From Lysinibacillus cavernae (GTDB taxonomy: Bacteria; Bacillota; Bacilli; Bacillales_A; Planococcaceae): 64,000 nucleotides of DNA. Positions within the stretch are counted from its first letter, which is position 1, and each line of letters starts with the position of its first letter. Below the pieces are notes generated by a model that worked only from the letters and a program-made list of their open reading frames with translations, did no database searches and was not told the DNA's origin. This document shows, piece by piece, positions 43,999 through 52,172 of the stretch. The translations under genes were made by a program, and so were the position numbers. The DNA is taken from the NCBI RefSeq assembly GCF_009724685.1, contig NZ_WMEF01000003.1:124001-188000 (forward strand). The letters are read 5' to 3'.

Positions 43999-44170
43999 TC
44001 GTTACAGCAATTAAAGTCCCTGTAACACTTACCCGTTTTTTGCGGATAACTTGTGTGTAACGTCTAACCGTTACAACATACTGTACGACCTTACCCAAAT
44101 TTTACACAACCCTTTATTTTACAGTCGTTTTTTCTCTAGTATGGTCGTACACTATAAGTAACCGTTACAA
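43999..44170. promoter_or_regulatory. Divergent control region with GTTACA/TGTAAC operators
   Basis: Between the recombinase and the XRE gene lie TGTAACG-N6-CGTTACA at 44056-44075, GTTACAG-N12-CTGTAAC at 44001-44026, and a further half-site inside the 12-bp direct repeat TAACCGTTACAA (44065-44076 and 44159-44170). These repeated elements are probably operators for the small XRE protein controlling both directions. Confidence 0.6.
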
Positions 44171-44193
44171 TCTAACAAAGAGGTGTTTTTATT

Positions 44194-44409
44194 ATGTCTT
44201 CTACTATTCGTTTACGTCTCAATGAAATTTTAATTGAAAAACAAATGAGCCGTCGGCAATTGGCCAAGCAAACCTCATTACGTCCAAATACCGTCAATGA
44301 TTTATGTACACAACCCATACAACGTCTGCATATAAGTACCCTTTCAGCTTTGTGCGACACATTACATGTCTCTATCCAAGACCTACTTGTATTGGAGATA
44401 AACGATTAA
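44194..44409 (+). CDS. Cro/C1-type XRE regulator
   Basis: A 71-residue single-domain helix-turn-helix protein: IRLRLNEILIEKQMSRRQLA, KQTSLRPNTVNDLCTQPIQR, and a C-terminal LCDTLHVSIQDLLVLE. It is the only plus-strand gene in this stretch, divergent from the serine recombinase, with AGAGGTG upstream. Its stop overlaps the convergent replication-initiator gene by 4 bp. It probably silences the recombinase. Confidence 0.85.
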   Translation: MSSTIRLRLNEILIEKQMSRRQLAKQTSLRPNTVNDLCTQPIQRLHISTLSALCDTLHVSIQDLLVLEIND

Positions 44410-45227
44410 CTCACTCGAAGAACAATTGAACTTGGTTCTTCTATCAACCTTTTCCATTCCACCCTTGCTAATTCGTCGAAGTCCAATCGATACTGATTCG
44501 TAAGGGTCTTTTTTATTTCCCTCCGTATATACTGCGTATACATATCTATTCCATCTCGCATGCTAGCTACCCGTTCTCGTTGCTTCTTCTTAAGTATTTG
44601 CCACTCTGTTACTACAGCCGCAAAATAATGTTCATTCTGTTTTGGTGGATGTTTCATTAGGTCTTTAAGCAACACTTGCTCATTTACCTTGTACACCACT
44701 TCTATTCGGCTTAATTCATGTGCTAAATAAATTCCTTTATTCCTTGCTAGTTCTAGCCGTTTATCATAAATCCTACAGAAACCATTCCGTTTACGTTGGT
44801 CGCTTCTACCAAAATACCGTGTTGTATCAAAGTGTGTTATATTCCTCCGTATATCTGTCGGTATCACCACTATATTTTCTAACCCCGTTTGTATATCATA
44901 CGCAACATCACAGCTCACAAATTCTACTCGACTTGCCCGCTTCCCTATCATCTCTAGTATTTCTCTGAAATGTGAGTAATGCTCTGGCCTTGTTTCAATC
45001 CTTAGGGTATGTAAGTGACCTTCTGTTTCTCTAAAGTTTTTAAAATACATATGAATGTATACATCGTCACTTTTCCGCATGTGCAATTCATAGCTATATG
45101 TTCCACTATATATCTTCATTTTCACTTTATATTTCTTCACCCCCAACATATAAACACGTAAAAATGCTGAATGTGGTACATCCTTATAATCTATAACGAA
45201 CTTATCTATCGAAACCTCTATTTCCAT
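44406..45227 (-). CDS. Replication-initiation-like protein (Rep_trans type)
   Basis: A 273-residue protein resembling replication initiators of rolling-circle plasmids and ICEs. It has VEFVSCDVAYDIQTG, then TRYFGRSDQRKRNGFCRIYD, the conserved Arg-x-Tyr-Asp-Lys, and HELSRIEVVYKV with an acidic metal or Arg-Val-Glu element. The initiating Tyr was not pinned down with certainty. With the neighbouring recombinase and XRE gene it forms a compact element that could integrate and replicate. The gap 45228-45633 holds a terminator and AT-rich sequence with a 32-codon ORF of doubtful reality. Confidence 0.6.
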   Translation of the reverse strand: MEIEVSIDKFVIDYKDVPHSAFLRVYMLGVKKYKVKMKIYSGTYSYELHMRKSDDVYIHMYFKNFRETEGHLHTLRIETRPEHYSHFREILEMIGKRASRVEFVSCDVAYDIQTGLENIVVIPTDIRRNITHFDTTRYFGRSDQRKRNGFCRIYDKRLELARNKGIYLAHELSRIEVVYKVNEQVLLKDLMKHPPKQNEHYFAAVVTEWQILKKKQRERVASMRDGIDMYTQYIRREIKKTLTNQYRLDFDELARVEWKRLIEEPSSIVLRVS

Positions 45228-45329
45228 CGCCTGTTCTTCCCCTTGTATGATAGTACTCGTATAAAATTTAACACTTAGTACACTAATTAAATAATCGTAA
45301 TCTTTTCAATTTACGTATTTAAACATGCC

Positions 45330-45373
45330 AAAAAGCACTTGTCGCCTGTTATAGACAATCAAGTGCTTTAAGT
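45330..45373 (-). terminator. Terminator, repeat copy 2 (matches 40437-40480)
   Basis: The same AAAGCACTTG/CAAGTGCTTT hairpin as copy 1, same strand. It follows the immunity-type gene at 45634 as copy 1 follows the immunity gene at 40568. Confidence 0.8.
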
Positions 45374-45633
45374 TCATATATTTTCTAAGTTTATTAATAT
45401 TTGCAAGTTTTATAAGTTATTTTTATATAGACAGTATGACATCTTTTATACTACTTGGCAAGTGTAACGTTTAAACCCTTTAGCTTGTTTAATCTCGTGT
45501 GTTTGTTGATTATGCCATCCATAAGTGGTCCTTGTAAATAAATTGTCATCTCGCCTATTCTCGCTCTTATTGCTTTATTGTTAAAATAGCACTCCTTGAT
45601 GGTCTAGCCTTCATGAGTTTTTAATTCAAATTC

Positions 45634-46143
45634 TTAAAAGTTTAATTGTCTCCAGTCGGTCTCACATGTTTTTTCGTAAGTTATAAAACCTTCAGTCGAA
45701 AATTTGTTTTCAAGTATCCTACTAGCCTCGTATTTACTACAATCCTTTTCCATATAAATTTCATCTTGTAAAAATAATATAAATATAGAACTCGATGCAT
45801 CGTTATTCGCTAGATAGAAACCCAATAGTTCGTTGTATTGAGTGCTAAAAAACAAACCTATATACTCTATTTTGAGTTTTATATTTTCCTTGCATTCAAT
45901 TAATCCTTCATAACTAGAAAATAAATTAAAGTCATCTAAATCGTAGACTCTATTCACTGAGATTAACGGATTCATACCTCTTATATACAAGCCTATAACA
46001 TCACCATTATCTTTCTCGAAGAAAAGGACATGGTCTAATCTCTCATTATCATCCTCATCATGTAAATAAATAATATTTGAGATTTCTTTTTTATCGAAAA
46101 AATAACCAAACTTTTTGGTAAAAGATATTATATAGTTATTCAT
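45634..46143 (-). CDS. Probable immunity protein
   Basis: A 169-residue acidic protein (MNNYIISFTKKFGYFFDKKE to the stop at 45634), with aromatic-rich sequence such as GLFFSTQYNELLGFYLANN and no membrane segment. Its frame overlaps the end of the toxin tail upstream (the TGAGGATGACTATG junction), as immunity genes usually do. ATG 46141-46143 is preferred over upstream GTG 46155 or ATG 46149 on ribosome-site spacing. No family name could be attached. Confidence 0.6.
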   Translation of the reverse strand: MNNYIISFTKKFGYFFDKKEISNIIYLHDEDDNERLDHVLFFEKDNGDVIGLYIRGMNPLISVNRVYDLDDFNLFSSYEGLIECKENIKLKIEYIGLFFSTQYNELLGFYLANNDASSSIFILFLQDEIYMEKDCSKYEASRILENKFSTEGFITYEKTCETDWRQLNF

Positions 46144-46151
46144 AGTCATCC

Positions 46152-46425
46152 TCACTCTCTAATCAAATCTAAATCGGATTTCAACTTACTTGATAAGCGA
46201 TCTCCTTTTTTATTTAAAAAAGTCAATATTTCGTTTGTATTTCTATTAACTAAAACAACTGCATCTCCCTTAACAAAAGCGTCTACAGAGTCGACCGTAT
46301 TCCACTGAAAAGGCTTCGAATTAGCGAGATTTTTTGAGTCATTTACGATTGATGAAACGAACTCTTTCATCCCTTCTTTATCCCCTTTTTTAACTGGAAC
46401 GCCTAAATCCCTTAAGGTTTAATTT
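46152..46425 (-). pseudogene. Orphan C-terminal toxin fragment
   Basis: The frame ending at 46152 encodes LRDLGVPVKKGDKEGMKEF, NLANSKPFQWNTVDSVDAF and VKGDAVVLVNRNTNEILTFL, then a basic end. An in-frame stop lies just upstream (about 46428), so no full toxin can be read. The fold is not recognised by name, but FQWNTVDSVDAFVKG recurs in C-terminal domains of polymorphic toxins as I know them. An ATG-started 72-residue product (46370) is possible but is probably a remnant that keeps its neighbour's immunity gene company. Confidence 0.5.
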
Positions 46426-46429
46426 CCTC

Positions 46430-47340
46430 TCCTTTCAACGTAGACAATTAACGCTTCCTTCAATTTTCCTATCTGATTTTATTGCTTTGTTGCAATTGCT
46501 CTTATAATGTTTACCTCCCGACTTCGTGAACTTTCGTCCGTTTTTCCGCGAAAAAATATTTATGCGTGCCAAAATGCCAAGCAGATAATCGTTAAGTCCA
46601 TATACAGTGATTCGTTATTACGCCTTAGCTTCACAATTAAACATCAATATTTAACCTCCCTCCGTCGCAAGAAGCGTAGGTACGTTTATTTGCGGTGTCA
46701 TCAGATACCACGTAAACACTACTAAATGGTCCAACGTTTTGAACATATTCGAGTGTTACGTCGTTGGAGATGCTACTTCGACCGAATTTGACGTTAAATC
46801 TCTGTACTTCGGTACACACCATGAAATATTCGACCACTACAATCCAGTACCAACGCAAACCTTGACTTTTTTGAAAGTGGTAATGTCACCACCCATGACC
46901 CCATCTTCCATAGTTTTTAATTTCGTCCGTTTTTCCGTGAAAATATATTTGCCCCCCCTTTTATTGCGTATTAAAACGTCTTATTTACGAGAAATGGAAA
47001 ATAGTTTAATCTATATACAATAACACTTTATTTCACTAAAGCGATGCGTATTCGTACATCAACGCGTATGCCACTCCCTCGCAAGAAACGCCCCAACGCT
47101 TACTAGCAATGGCCGTTTGATTTCGTTTGAGCGTTCCTGCGAAATTTCAATAGTTATTAGTGCGTCTAGATAATACCTCGCTAAATTTCGCATATCGTCT
47201 GCGTAAAAAGAAAAAAGACCACGCAACAATTACGTGATCCTATCAACGATTTAACATATTATGAATGATTCGCTCGTCTTTAAGTGTGTTTTTTAGGAGA
47301 CGCTACTAAACGCTTGATTACGTTTTAGCGTTAAGACGGA
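46430..47340. other. Relic non-coding zone with phage-like scraps
   Basis: No convincing complete gene. On the minus strand short protein-like pieces appear, for example MRNLARYYLDALITIEISQE (in a 44-codon ORF near 47060-47195) and DERIIHNMLNR before a stop near 47250. A second terminator-type hairpin (GATCACG/CGTGGTC, T run) is at 47211-47240. Tone and composition resemble the decayed integrase region at 77-830, suggesting remnants of a mobile element of similar origin. Confidence 0.4.
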
Positions 47341-47342
47341 AA

Positions 47343-47384
47343 TAAAAAGAAACCACAACACGGCAGTTAGCTTGTATTGTGGCG
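47343..47384 (-). terminator. Terminator of the toxin-immunity operon
   Basis: CCACAA pairs with TTGTGG in an imperfect long hairpin and is followed by TTTCTTTTT on the minus strand, about 50 bp after the SUKH gene stop. It probably ends the long operon starting beyond 64 kb. Confidence 0.7.
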
Positions 47385-47436
47385 TATTCATCATTAAAAA
47401 ATATCACCTAACTATATTTCAATATGCTGTAATAAT

Positions 47437-47889
47437 CTATTGTTCGTGTATCAATTTGAATTTTTTACAATCACATAGATTATTAATTGCTTCATAGATA
47501 TCGCTTCCAAATTCCCAAATATAGTAATCATCATGTGCTCCATAAACTTTTCCCGATTCCGACATAAACAGTATTGCATTATTTCTAAATACGGAACCAA
47601 TCACTATCAAATACTCTCCAATTAAGGTATCATACCTTTTGAAATGTATTTTCTGAACACCATCTCCTATTTGCTCTTCTGGAATAATAATGAAATTTTC
47701 AAAATCATTCCCATCAGAAAACTTATATTCCAATCCACCGAATTGCTCTAATGCCTCTTTTACAACAGAACCCACTCGAAAGCCCTTACTCTCTAAAAAT
47801 AAGACTGTCGAACTTATATCTATTTTTCTATTTTGGTACCATCCTGCCTCATTCAAAATTTTATAAGTTTTTTCCGAAAAGTTATCCAT
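47437..47889 (-). CDS. SUKH-family (SUKH-3-like) immunity protein
   Basis: A 150-residue protein with the SUKH-3 outline: an N-terminal AGWYQNRKIDIS, an FGGLEYKFSDGNDFENFIII strand region, IGEYLIVIGSVFRNN, and a GKVYGAHDDYYIWEFGSDIYEAINNLC tail. SUKH proteins bind and neutralise toxins of polymorphic systems. It starts 18 bp after the toxin stop, with GAGG upstream, so it is the cognate immunity gene of the deaminase toxin, presumably acting in the cytosol. Confidence 0.8.
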   Translation of the reverse strand: MDNFSEKTYKILNEAGWYQNRKIDISSTVLFLESKGFRVGSVVKEALEQFGGLEYKFSDGNDFENFIIIPEEQIGDGVQKIHFKRYDTLIGEYLIVIGSVFRNNAILFMSESGKVYGAHDDYYIWEFGSDIYEAINNLCDCKKFKLIHEQ

Positions 47890-47907
47890 ATTTTCCTCGC
47901 TCTACTT

Positions 47908-49398
47908 TCATTTAAAATTATCAATAAAAAAGTTTTCAAAAGTTTCCTTACAATTTTTACATACTTTTTTATACTTATTTGGCAAAACTTCAATGGTACT
48001 TAGCAAGATATCTTCTACTTTAGCACCATCTTTCACTGCTTGATTTACTGCCTGAACTTCAGCACAATTATCTACAGTCCATTTTTCAAAGCTATCCTTG
48101 ACTTCCCCACCTGCTTGCTTACTGGCCTCTAATGCCCTGTTTTTAGTTTTTTCAACCAACATTACTACCTCGTCATCCAATTCAGAAACAGTCGGATTAA
48201 ACCTTTCATTACCCGTTCTAAAGTCAACACCTTTGCCATTATACCCAATATATGCCCTGCCTGTTTTAAGATTAACTGCTGCAGTCATAACATGTGGAAT
48301 ATAAATATCTCCAGTATTTGGATCAATATATTTTCCTTCTAATAATTCATTCCTCTCTTGTGCAATCTTGGTTCTAGCAATGCCCTTAGCTTCATCTATG
48401 CTAACCGGTTTAGGTACACCTTTACCCGTACCCTTATTCTCATCAGGCTTTTTATTCGAGCCATTTTGTGATGGTTGGGTATTAGATGGTTTCGGACTTG
48501 GAGTTGTTGTGTTTCTTCCTACTGTTCCAGTATCCTTTATTCGTCCAACGTTTACACCTGCTAACTCCAGCTGTGGTGATCCCAGCTGACGCAGTTGCTG
48601 TTTGACTTCGTCTACTTTGGATTGGATCTGCGTTTTCACGTTTGAGACTTGCTTGTTGACTTTATCTTTTACATTGCCTATGAGACCTTTATTCGCTTTT
48701 TGAGCACTTTCACTGATACCCTTCGCTGTCTTGGCACCTTTATTGATCCATTTACCAGCAGTTGCCGCATTGCCCACTACTGGAATCATCGCACCAAAGG
48801 AGAGGGCCGCATTGACCTTGTCACCTCTTGCCGCATAAATAATACCATTCACGCCATCCGCTATTTCTCCTACAACTGGGACCATCCCGACTATATCTAA
48901 TCCTACTTGTAGCGTATTCAACAGATTTTTAGGTTTTACAGCATTTTTCACTGCTTTGGTCGTTGCTTGTGCAGCTTTTTTCACAACTGGCAGTACTTTT
49001 TCCTTGACTACCTGCTTCGTCTGTTTGACAGCGGCCTTTACCTGTTGCTTGGCTTTTGACACAGCCGCCTTTGTTTTTTTCACAACCTTTTTCGTGGTCA
49101 GGACAGCTTTTTTAATGGCCTTCTTCGCCCGTTTGACCAATTTACTCTTGGATAAACTATTTTTCAGCTTGCGGGCTTTGGTAAAGAATTTGCCCCACTT
49201 CTTCTTTTTCTTCTTGCGTTTTTTCTTTTTCTTTTTATTGGACTTCCGTTGTTTCTTTTTCGAGGAGCCCTTCTTTTTGGAGGATTTCTTGGCGCTCTTT
49301 CCTTTCGATCCTCCGCTCTTTCCTTTTTTCTTTCCACTTGGAGAGCCTACTTTTGGAATCATCCCTAGTAAGCTTCCGGCTAGTCCTAATAGACCCAT
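47908..49398 (-). CDS. Polymorphic toxin with polylysine N-terminus and deaminase-like C-terminus
   Basis: A 496-residue protein. A short hydrophobic start (GLLGLAGSLLGMIP) is followed by a very basic region (about 20-160) dominated by Lys, including long runs KKKKKKRKKKKKKWGKFF and repeated KxxxKxxV helices. A hydrophobic pretoxin segment follows (DIVGMVPVVGEIADGVNGII, MIPVVGNAATAGKWI), then a linker rich in Pro/Asn/Gln, then the toxin domain about 335-496. The domain has VMTAAVNLKTGRAYIGYNG, WTVDNCAEVQAVNQAV (Cys-Ala-Glu) and KKVCKNCKET (CxxC), matching a YwqJ-type nucleic-acid deaminase. Translation overlaps VgrG-2 (TAATG). It is presumably delivered by the spike apparatus encoded upstream. 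Confidence 0.8.
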   Translation of the reverse strand: MGLLGLAGSLLGMIPKVGSPSGKKKGKSGGSKGKSAKKSSKKKGSSKKKQRKSNKKKKKKRKKKKKKWGKFFTKARKLKNSLSKSKLVKRAKKAIKKAVLTTKKVVKKTKAAVSKAKQQVKAAVKQTKQVVKEKVLPVVKKAAQATTKAVKNAVKPKNLLNTLQVGLDIVGMVPVVGEIADGVNGIIYAARGDKVNAALSFGAMIPVVGNAATAGKWINKGAKTAKGISESAQKANKGLIGNVKDKVNKQVSNVKTQIQSKVDEVKQQLRQLGSPQLELAGVNVGRIKDTGTVGRNTTTPSPKPSNTQPSQNGSNKKPDENKGTGKGVPKPVSIDEAKGIARTKIAQERNELLEGKYIDPNTGDIYIPHVMTAAVNLKTGRAYIGYNGKGVDFRTGNERFNPTVSELDDEVVMLVEKTKNRALEASKQAGGEVKDSFEKWTVDNCAEVQAVNQAVKDGAKVEDILLSTIEVLPNKYKKVCKNCKETFENFFIDNFK

Positions 49399-50924
49399 TA
49401 GGCATCACCCCCACCAACAGGGATCATCCCCATCATGTCTAAGGCTGACTCGAGGTCTGCTTCTTCCTGTGAAGCGACTGACACAGGCGCTTTAATGGAG
49501 CCTTCCATCGTGACAACCTGCCCCTGGATATCCGTAATGCCATCAAACACAAGACTACTGGAGCCGCATGTGAAGCGCATTGATTCAGCTGCAATCATGG
49601 ACACACGTTTTCCAGCAAAGGTGATTGTGTCATTCGCTTTGACTAGCAGGGATGGCTTACTATGCACAGTGATGCCGCTGTCCTGATGGAGCTGTAGAAA
49701 TACGGCTCCATCCTTGGCTGTAAATGTCACGGATTTTGGATCTAGCTTCATTTCCGTCCCTTTTGGCGTACCCCAGTAAGACGTTTTCGGATCGGCTGTT
49801 TTTGGATTGGCCTCGCCGCCTTTTCGTACACTATGACGAACAATCGCAGCTTCCTCTCGATGTGTTGGGAAGGCAAGGTGGACACTATCCCCCACCTCTG
49901 GCGGACTGTAAAATCCGCTATGGCCTTCTGCTGTATAAGGCGTAGCCAGTGAGAACCAGGTGGCCTCATCCTTTTTTTGCGTCTCATCAATGCTGAGATG
50001 GACTCTTACTTGATCCTTTTTGACCTCTAGTACCTTGCCTTCAATTGCTGTGCCTGGCAGGAACGGAATACTTCGTCTGTCTTGACGTATGCCTTTTTCG
50101 AACAGCAGATGATATTCATACGTAAGGATGCCTTGCTTCATGCTTGCAATGGACTTGGCTACTACAAGCTCCTTGCCTTGGAGCTGAACACGATCACCAA
50201 TCTTCAATGTTTTTCTAGACTCTATCACATAGGCGACTGTATCTCGTTCCTTAATTGGCCGCTCGATGTCATTGTGCTTACTATGTAAAAACTTAGAGCG
50301 ATCCTTTAAGATCGTATAATTTGCCACCGCCAGCTTTTCCATTTGCCCTTCAGGGAGGCCGAACCAGAACTTTGGTTTATCAGCATCCACAGCTGCGACT
50401 AACACGGCACGAAAATGGGATGCCATACGTTGTAAAAATTGCCAATCCGTCTCATTATATTGTAATATAAATTGCTTGAGAGGAGTAGCCTTCGATACAG
50501 TATCAATAACATCTGCACCTGAATAATCTTTTAGTACCTTTTTTAACATCGCCTGATAAGTCATCTTATTATGTTGGAAAGAGCGGTATTTTTGTTTACA
50601 ATCCATGGTGAATGTAGATGAAACAGCTTCTAGCTCAATTTGATATACACCCCTTACCATTCGAACAGCCATTTCAGTTACCTGTCCTTTAAAAAGTGCA
50701 CGCAGCCGTTGCCCTTTACGTTTTTGAAAGAGCACTATTCGATCTGTTGTGCTGGCAAGCTGCATACAACTATCTTTCTTTTCTGCCGGAATAAATCCCG
50801 TTATTGATAACCTTGCATGGTCGTTCACTGTTTGGGTTAACGTGAGATGATGCAATGTCTGAATTTCATAGGGGGATACGAGTTCAAGCTCACCGTATCC
50901 GATTACTTCCTCGTACGTGTTCAC
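49398..50924 (-). CDS. VgrG/phage gpD-like spike protein, copy 2
   Basis: A 508-residue protein. The gp27/gpD-like N-terminal part includes LTQTVNDHARLSITGFIP and QYNETDWQFLQRMASHFRAV. An OB-fold near 285-370 has YTAEGHSGFYSPPEVGDSVH and FPTHREEAAIVRHSVRKGGE. A gp5C-like beta tail (about 380-480) has repeated valine-rich strands (TEMKLDPKSVTFTAKDG, SKPSLLVKANDTITFAGKR). These are the parts of a contractile tail spike. It is a paralogue of the protein at 53339 and lies right before the toxin, as loading spikes often do. The start is GTG with AAGGGA before it. Confidence 0.85.
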   Translation of the reverse strand: MNTYEEVIGYGELELVSPYEIQTLHHLTLTQTVNDHARLSITGFIPAEKKDSCMQLASTTDRIVLFQKRKGQRLRALFKGQVTEMAVRMVRGVYQIELEAVSSTFTMDCKQKYRSFQHNKMTYQAMLKKVLKDYSGADVIDTVSKATPLKQFILQYNETDWQFLQRMASHFRAVLVAAVDADKPKFWFGLPEGQMEKLAVANYTILKDRSKFLHSKHNDIERPIKERDTVAYVIESRKTLKIGDRVQLQGKELVVAKSIASMKQGILTYEYHLLFEKGIRQDRRSIPFLPGTAIEGKVLEVKKDQVRVHLSIDETQKKDEATWFSLATPYTAEGHSGFYSPPEVGDSVHLAFPTHREEAAIVRHSVRKGGEANPKTADPKTSYWGTPKGTEMKLDPKSVTFTAKDGAVFLQLHQDSGITVHSKPSLLVKANDTITFAGKRVSMIAAESMRFTCGSSSLVFDGITDIQGQVVTMEGSIKAPVSVASQEEADLESALDMMGMIPVGGGDA

Positions 50925-50957
50925 ATGAATTCCCTTCTTTCCTCAAGGGATAATGGC

Positions 50958-51365
50958 TTATTCTTGTCCATCATCTTCTACTTTTATTGTTCCACAATAC
51001 ATACACATATTAATTGATTGACTAATTAACGCTGGATGGTTTTCAATTAATTGATCATCCTTGCCATTAATCCATGGCATCGTGATCACAGGGGTACAGG
51101 GCATTGGCTTTAAGACTCCATTATTGGCGGCTGTTGCTGCTGCAACGATAGGGTTCGCTAATGTTTGACATAAGCCAAATGGCTGAATATTGATATTTGG
51201 CTTATAATCCATCGTATTCATTTGCGCTTTATTTTTCGTATAAACACCATGACTAACTGGCATTTTTAAAATACTCGTTTGATCTCCTTGCGAGCATGAT
51301 AATTTGGCACCAGCTACAACATAGCTCCGTTGGTCGCCGCCCTTTGTCTGCATTTCTTCTGACAT
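50958..51365 (-). CDS. DUF4280 (PAAR-like) spike-tip protein
   Basis: A 135-residue protein with the DUF4280 marks YVVAGAKLSCSQGDQTS, VYTKNKAQMNTMDYKPNINI, FGLCQTLANPIV and TPVITMPWINGKDDQLIENH, ending in a Cys pair CMYCGTI that may bind metal. Such proteins resemble PAAR tips that sharpen VgrG spikes. The ATG at 51363-51365 is preferred to one eight codons earlier because AAAGGA lies near. It sits between VgrG copies in a tight cluster. Confidence 0.85.
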   Translation of the reverse strand: MSEEMQTKGGDQRSYVVAGAKLSCSQGDQTSILKMPVSHGVYTKNKAQMNTMDYKPNINIQPFGLCQTLANPIVAAATAANNGVLKPMPCTPVITMPWINGKDDQLIENHPALISQSINMCMYCGTIKVEDDGQE

Positions 51366-51590
51366 AGAACAACCATCCTTTCCATACATAAGATTTGTGC
51401 AATTTCTCTGTTTAAACAGCGTCAGTCAGCAACAAGCATGTAAGCTCAACACCTTATTCCAAAAAAAATAATGTTCTCTTGCTCTTTTCATGTTCTTCTT
51501 CAAATAGTTCCGTCTAAATACTCACTATTTTCAGCTTCAGCTGACCCACAACCTACTACGAATAACGTCATGAACAAGTCCTCATCGATT
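51366..51590 (-). other. Intergenic stretch with lipoprotein-like remnant
   Basis: On the minus strand a 23-codon ORF (MTLFVVGCGSAEAENSEYLD, then GTI and a stop, at about 51500-51573) has a lipobox-like VVGC but ends at once. It looks like the start of a lost lipoprotein gene, perhaps an old immunity gene. No other feature is visible. Confidence 0.35.
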
Positions 51591-52148
51591 CTATTTACTT
51601 ATAGGAAGTATTTCATGCCATCCTCCTGCCGTTTGTACCTTGTGTAATCGTATCCCCTGAAATGCTCTGCGAAGAATACTCTCTGCTAATTCAATATTAA
51701 TCACGATATAGTTTTCTTTAATGCCCTCTATTTGAAAGAAGGAATAAGGGGCGGCTATTGTCTCGTCTATAACAAGCTTCTTCAACGTTCCATCCAGATG
51801 GAATTCGGTCTGGGATGAAAGACAGGGAACTTTTGGTGGAATCACAAGCCAGTATAATGTTTGCATTAATTTAGGCATATCCGTGAGTACGACCGCTTTA
51901 AATGGCATACTCGGCACATATTTTTCTACTAACTGTTTAACAGCATCCGAAAAGAGCGCTATTGGCTTTTCTATAAAATCGATATATAGCAAGTCGTTCT
52001 TTTCTAGTACTGGAAATTGGCGCTCTAGTTCCTCTAATTCTTCCATTCTATCCAATGTTAACAACTCTTTTTTAATTATTTGAGCTATACCAACTGGTTC
52101 AACAGCATTTGAGATTCGCTCATCCTGAGATAAAATAAAATAGTTCAT
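51591..52148 (-). CDS. Uncharacterised protein, possible Imm11-like/adaptor
   Basis: A 185-residue soluble protein (MNYFILSQDERISNAVEP; FQIEGIKENYIVINIELAES; ILRRAFQGIRLHKVQTAGGW). The C-terminal half, with VINIELAESILRR and FQGIRLHKV, recalls Imm11/DUF1629 proteins that occur beside type VI effectors, but the match is only general. It may be an immunity protein or a chaperone that loads effectors on the spike. It follows the pentapeptide-repeat gene by 24 nt, with AAGGAGA before the ATG. Confidence 0.55.
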   Translation of the reverse strand: MNYFILSQDERISNAVEPVGIAQIIKKELLTLDRMEELEELERQFPVLEKNDLLYIDFIEKPIALFSDAVKQLVEKYVPSMPFKAVVLTDMPKLMQTLYWLVIPPKVPCLSSQTEFHLDGTLKKLVIDETIAAPYSFFQIEGIKENYIVINIELAESILRRAFQGIRLHKVQTAGGWHEILPISK

Positions 52149-52172
52149 CTTTGCGTCTCCTTTTCACCACAT

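Noticed and set aside
45440-45570. 32-codon minus-strand ORF (MTIYLQGPLMDGIINKHTRL)
   Set aside because: Short, no good ribosome site, in a region between terminators; possibly a scrap of another lost gene.
48956-49495. 179-codon plus-strand ORF rich in Phe
   Set aside because: Mirror image of the polylysine region on the other strand (AAA/AAG codons read as TTT/CTT); no ribosome site.
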